DNA of 37,696 nucleotides from Gammaproteobacteria bacterium (GTDB lineage Bacteria; Pseudomonadota; Gammaproteobacteria; Chromatiales; Chromatiaceae), in the NCBI GenBank assembly GCA_024227135.1, contig JAAELC010000568.1, forward strand, positions 1-37,696, in the 5' to 3' direction. Under the pieces are notes generated by a model. It had not been told where the DNA came from. It made no database searches and saw only the letters and a program-made list of their open reading frames with translations. Every line of letters begins with the position of its first letter. Within the stretch, counting starts at the first letter, position 1. A program made the position numbers and the translations under genes. Positions 34,981-37,696 of the stretch are shown here, piece after piece.

Positions 34981-35313
34981 CTAGGTCTGATTATTCGGGG
35001 TAATTTCGAACAGGGATCGCAGGGTTTCCAACATGGCTGGTTCTATCCAGCACTCCACTATTTTTCCATTTCTGCGCATTTCAATCAGTCCGGCGCGGTT
35101 CAACTCCTTGAGATGGTGGGAAAGGGTCGAAGGCGCGATCTCCAGCCCGTGTCCGAGCTGGCTGACGGTGTAGCGAAATGTGGAGTTGGGATCACAGACT
35201 GTACCGGGGGTGCAGCAGGTCACCAGGCGACGGAACATTGCCAGGCGATGGGGATTGCCAAGGGCCTTGAACATATCCGCGTGCTGTTCAATCTGAAATC
35301 TATAATTCGACAT
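34981..35313 (-). CDS. arsR: ArsR/SmtB family repressor
   Basis: 110 residues. It has a winged-helix core FKALGNPHRLAMFRRLV, LGHGLEIAPSTLSHHLKELNRAGLIEMRRNGK. The pair CC in VTCCTPGTVCD, with the third Cys six residues on, is a plausible As(III) site, though its position differs from the classical E. coli alpha-3 motif. It is expected to repress its own operon and release DNA on arsenite binding. The start codon lies inside a long dyad (35297-35330) and only 7 nt from the -10 element, with no ribosome site, pointing to a leaderless transcript. A later ATG at 35274 is the alternative start. Confidence 0.92.
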   Translation of the reverse strand: MSNYRFQIEQHADMFKALGNPHRLAMFRRLVTCCTPGTVCDPNSTFRYTVSQLGHGLEIAPSTLSHHLKELNRAGLIEMRRNGKIVECWIEPAMLETLRSLFEITPNNQT

Positions 35314-35330
35314 ATTTCGAACTATAGATT
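35297..35330. promoter_or_regulatory. 34-bp arsR operator dyad over the arsR start
   Basis: AATCTATA (35297-35304) and TATAGATT (35323-35330) are perfect inverted ends. After one unmatched base each, TTCGA (35306-35310) and its partner TCGAA (35317-35321) continue the symmetry around a short centre. It overlaps the -10 element and the arsR start codon, so a bound ArsR dimer would block transcription at its first bases. Confidence 0.75.
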
Positions 35331-35349
35331 AGTGGGCGCCGAATGACAA
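35321..35349 (-). promoter_or_regulatory. arsR-arsM promoter, apparently leaderless
   Basis: On the minus strand, TTGTCA (35344-35349), a 17-bp spacer and TATAGT (35321-35326) make a strong sigma-70 promoter. Only seven bases separate the -10 box from the arsR ATG at 35313, so transcription should begin at or one base before the start codon. The promoter sits within 100 bp of the divergent S1-domain gene. Confidence 0.7.
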
Positions 35350-35426
35350 GACGTTCGGTTGATGATCGGCTCTTTCGGAATACCCTGATACACTATCGCC
35401 TCCAATACAAAGCAGGAAAAAGATCC

Positions 35427-36629
35427 ATGACTGATAACGAGAGTTTTGCAGCGCTATTCGGTGAATCCGAACGAAAGAACAAGGCCAGTCCTTCAAAAAA
35501 GGTGCCAGAAGTGGGTGACAAGGCGTCTGGCAGGATCGTATCTATCGGTCAGGAGCATGCATTCGTGGATCTGGGTGGAAAAGCTGAAGCCCTCATGGAA
35601 GTGAGTGCTTTGACAGATGAGGAGGGGCTGCTGAAGGTTGCACCGGGTGACACCATAGAAGGGGTGATCACAGCGGTCGATACATCTTCAGGGGTGATCA
35701 CTATGGGTACCAGGCAACCAAGGACCGTCCACGGAAGCAAGCAGCTTGAGCAGGCATTTCATAGTCGATTGCCCGTGGAAGGTCAGGTTTCGGGTGTCAT
35801 CAAAGGGGGCGTTGAGGTGCAGGTTGCCGGCATTCGGGCATTCTGTCCCATCTCTCAGCTCGATATCCGGTATATCGAGGAACCCGAGATTTTCGTCGGA
35901 CAGCGACTGGCGTTTCGAATCACCAAATTCGAAGGAGGGCGGCACCCCAATCTTGTTCTCTCCCGGCGCGCGCTGTTGGAAGAAGAGCAGCAGACCCTTG
36001 CGGAAGTGACCCGCGCATCCCTGGAGGAAGGGGCGGTTCTGAATGGAACCGTGACCTCCATAAAAGACTTTGGAGCCTTTATCGATCTGGGTGGAATTGA
36101 GGGCATGGTCCACATCAGTGAACTGACGCTGGGTAGAGTAAAGCACCCGAGCGAGATATTGACCTTGGGCCAGGCAGTAGAGGTGTCGGTACTGCGGATC
36201 GAGAAGACCGATAATCCCCGACGTCCCGAGAAGGTGGCGCTGTCCATCCGTGCGCTGGCCGATGATCCCTGGCAGGATGTGGAAATGCAGTTTCCGGTGG
36301 GTTCGCTGGTCTCTGGTACGGTAACCCGAACCCAGCCTTTTGGAGCCTTTGTCGAACTGGGCCCAGGTATCGAAGGACTGGTACATGTCAGTGAACTGAG
36401 CGTGGAGCGACGCATCAACCATCCCCAGGAGGTGGTCAAGAGCGGCGATCCGGTGGAGGCAAGGGTCTTGAGTATCGATAAGGAAAAAAAGCGTATCGGC
36501 CTGTCGCTGGATACCAGCCGCACCCCCTCCGGCGCGGATGCCTCCACAACGCAAGACTACGGAGCAGCGCCAAAGAGTTTCGGAACCCTTGGAGATCTGC
36601 TTCAGGCAAGTTTAAAAAAGAAGGATTAA
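35427..36629 (+). CDS. Four-S1-domain RNA-binding protein (ribosomal protein S1-like)
   Basis: 400 residues from the ATG at 35427, with an AGGAAAAAG stretch nine or so bases upstream. An ATG at 35343 would overlap the arsR promoter and adds an unlikely basic tail. After a short polar head there are four S1 OB-fold repeats: GDKASGRIVSIGQEHAFVDLGG, EGQVSGVIKGGVEVQVAG, EGAVLNGTVTSIKDFGAFIDLGGIEGMVHISEL and VGSLVSGTVTRTQPFGAFVELGPGIEGLVHVSEL. It is shorter than RpsA (six domains), so it is probably an accessory RNA-binding or translation factor. It is divergent from arsR. No functional link to arsenic is evident. Confidence 0.9.
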   Translation: MTDNESFAALFGESERKNKASPSKKVPEVGDKASGRIVSIGQEHAFVDLGGKAEALMEVSALTDEEGLLKVAPGDTIEGVITAVDTSSGVITMGTRQPRTVHGSKQLEQAFHSRLPVEGQVSGVIKGGVEVQVAGIRAFCPISQLDIRYIEEPEIFVGQRLAFRITKFEGGRHPNLVLSRRALLEEEQQTLAEVTRASLEEGAVLNGTVTSIKDFGAFIDLGGIEGMVHISELTLGRVKHPSEILTLGQAVEVSVLRIEKTDNPRRPEKVALSIRALADDPWQDVEMQFPVGSLVSGTVTRTQPFGAFVELGPGIEGLVHVSELSVERRINHPQEVVKSGDPVEARVLSIDKEKKRIGLSLDTSRTPSGADASTTQDYGAAPKSFGTLGDLLQASLKKKD

Positions 36630-36640
36630 ATGTAACTACA

Positions 36641-36766
36641 TCACCCCCCATGGGCGATCTGCTCCGGAAGACGCCGTCAATACCTCCCTCTCAGGCTTGG
36701 CTTTGGCATCCATGCCCAAGACACTTCCTCCAGAGGCCACCCATGGGGGGGTAGTCTCTGGGGGGG
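36641..36766 (+). repeat. ~125-bp long repeat, copy 1
   Basis: Matches 37572-37696 in direct orientation at roughly 85-90% by eye. Both begin TCACCCCC and include ATGGGCGATCTG, CGTCAATACCTCCCT, TTGGC and GACCACCCATGG-type blocks. The ends of this copy are themselves inverted (ACCCCCCATGGG near the left, CCCATGGGGGGGT at about 36741-36752), and a TTGGCATCCATGCCCAA-like hairpin lies inside. It ends six bases before the sirtuin stop codon. No coding capacity was seen. Confidence 0.85.
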
Positions 36767-36771
36767 AGCAG

Positions 36772-37500
36772 TTACGCCAGGAGTTGCGGCAGCACGTCCC
36801 CGGCAGGGCCTGGCAGAACGATATCGGAATGGGGGCTCAATGGTGTTTCCTCCAGATTGACTTCCACGACTTTTGCCCCCTTTTTTGCAGCCAGCAATGG
36901 CAGACTGGCTGCCGGTTGAACCAGCGCTGAGGTTCCCGCCACGATGAAAACCTCGGCCGATTCTGCCGCCTGCCAGGCTTCCCTGAAGGTTGCTTCCGGA
37001 AGCGCCTCCCCGAACCAGATGATGTCCGGGCGCAACAGAGAACCACAGTCGCAGCGAGGTGGGATTTCCGGTAGCGGGGTTTGACGGTTAATGTCTGTGT
37101 ATGTACATCGGGTGCAGCGAACTGTCCAGATATCCCCATGAAGTTTAAGAGGGTGGCTGGATCCGGCCAGATCATGCAGGCCATCCACGTTCTGGGTAAT
37201 CAGCGTGAATGCCGGTACCTGTTCCTCGAGCTTGACCAGCGCATAATGACCCGGGTTGGGCTGTCTGGCTGCGATCAGGCTGCGGCGCCAATCGTACCAT
37301 TCCCAAACCAGCCCCGGGTCTTTCCTGAAGGCCTCCGGTGATGCCAGGTCTTCTGCCCTGTAGTTTTTCCAGAGGCCATCTTTTCCACGAAAAGTAGGGA
37401 CGCCGCTCTCTGCTGAAATTCCCGCTCCCGTCAGCACTGCAACGCGCTCCGCACTTGCTATCAGCCCTTTGGCACGGATCAGGTTATCGGTGTTTGTCAT
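36772..37500 (-). CDS. Sirtuin NAD-dependent protein deacylase (CobB/SIRT5-like)
   Basis: 242 residues from the ATG at 37500, with GGAGG about 14 bases upstream. An ATG at 37554 would add 18 residues. It removes acyl groups from lysines, using NAD. Motifs: VLTGAGISAESGVPTFRG, LITQNVDGLHDLAGS, KLHGD with the catalytic His, a zinc site CTRC and CDC, and IVAGTSALVQPAASLP. YDWRR (a YxxR pattern, as in CobB and SIRT5) predicts activity on negatively charged acyl groups such as succinyl as well as acetyl. The gene is bracketed by the two ~125-bp repeats and is transcribed opposite to the S1-domain gene. Confidence 0.93.
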   Translation of the reverse strand: MTNTDNLIRAKGLIASAERVAVLTGAGISAESGVPTFRGKDGLWKNYRAEDLASPEAFRKDPGLVWEWYDWRRSLIAARQPNPGHYALVKLEEQVPAFTLITQNVDGLHDLAGSSHPLKLHGDIWTVRCTRCTYTDINRQTPLPEIPPRCDCGSLLRPDIIWFGEALPEATFREAWQAAESAEVFIVAGTSALVQPAASLPLLAAKKGAKVVEVNLEETPLSPHSDIVLPGPAGDVLPQLLA

Positions 37501-37571
37501 GGTTTCGATGGAAGCCTCCGGAAATACCCGTACGCCTTCGGGCGATAGAATCATCGATCATACGTATCTAC

Positions 37572-37696
37572 TCACCCCCAATGGGCGATCTGTTCCGGAA
37601 GACGTCGTCAATACCTCCCTGTAGACTTGGCTATGGCATCCCTGCCAAAGACACTTTCTTCACAGACCACCCATGGGGTGCAATCTCTGGGGGGTG
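37572..37696 (+). repeat. ~125-bp long repeat, copy 2 (reaches window edge)
   Basis: A second copy of the repeat at 36641-36766, in the same orientation, lies just upstream of the sirtuin gene in the latter's promoter region. It may continue past the window. The left end reads TCACCCCCAATGGGCGAT and the right end CCACCCATGGGGTGCAAT, again a partial terminal inversion. Flanking bases (CTAC before TCACC) are shared with copy 1. Confidence 0.85.

Noticed and set aside
36641-37696. The flanked sirtuin as a composite transposon
   Set aside because: The repeats are only ~125 bp, encode nothing, and no transposase is nearby; a dispersed repeat is the simpler reading.
1-37696. CRISPR arrays, rRNA genes, phage genes or a toxin-antitoxin system
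   Set aside because: No regularly spaced repeats, rRNA segments or phage structural genes were seen; the RatA-like protein alone does not make a toxin-antitoxin pair.

Overview
The window reads as a chromosome segment of a gammaproteobacterium with mid-range GC. The evidence is an Escherichia-type frdABCD operon, proteobacterial families such as RatA/COQ10-like, HDOD, SulP and TRAP proteins, and a ubiquinone/rhodoquinone gene. The species cannot be named from the sequence. Coding is dense, but there are signs of turnover: a truncated sapC remnant, a gene with an eroded 5' end, a 104-bp foldback insertion with a target duplication, and a pair of long direct repeats.

Layout. (1) 206-4915 encodes a large exported protein with NHL-like, cadherin-like and calcium-binding thrombospondin-type-3 repeats, followed by a tRNA-Asp gene on the minus strand. 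(2) 5305-10356 is a respiratory block. rquA (rhodoquinone synthesis) is divergent, across 587 bp, from frdA-frdB-frdC-frdD (quinol:fumarate reductase), and a COQ10/START-domain quinone-chaperone-like gene follows frdD by 32 bp. I read this as a rhodoquinone-dependent fumarate respiration module. (3) 10567-19775 is a mixed region: a cNMP-HDOD signalling protein, an N-acetyltransferase with a damaged 5' end, a VOC protein, an unusual FHA-SulP-STAS transporter fusion, and a 1369-residue membrane protein of unknown function. (4) 19926-30390 is a catabolic cluster. An RpiR-type regulator and an M20 carbamoylase/allantoate-amidohydrolase-like gene run leftward. A TRAP transporter, 2,3-diaminopropionate ammonia-lyase, a second M20 carbamoylase, a D-carbamoylase and an orphan PLP enzyme run rightward. 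The enzyme set suggests uptake of a ureido (N-carbamoyl) acid, removal of carbamoyl groups, and breakdown of diaminopropionate to pyruvate and ammonia. (5) 30391-37696 holds the 3' half of a sapC gene, a coiled-coil LysM protein, an eIF2B-like protein, an arsM-arsR pair with an operator over the arsR start, a four-S1-domain RNA-binding protein, and a sirtuin flanked by two copies of a ~125-bp repeat.

The main candidates for something undescribed are the rquA-frdABCD-COQ10 module, the ureido/diaminopropionate cluster, and the MITE-like insertion that has rewritten the C-terminus of the D-carbamoylase. All functions are inferred from sequence recognition without database searches.
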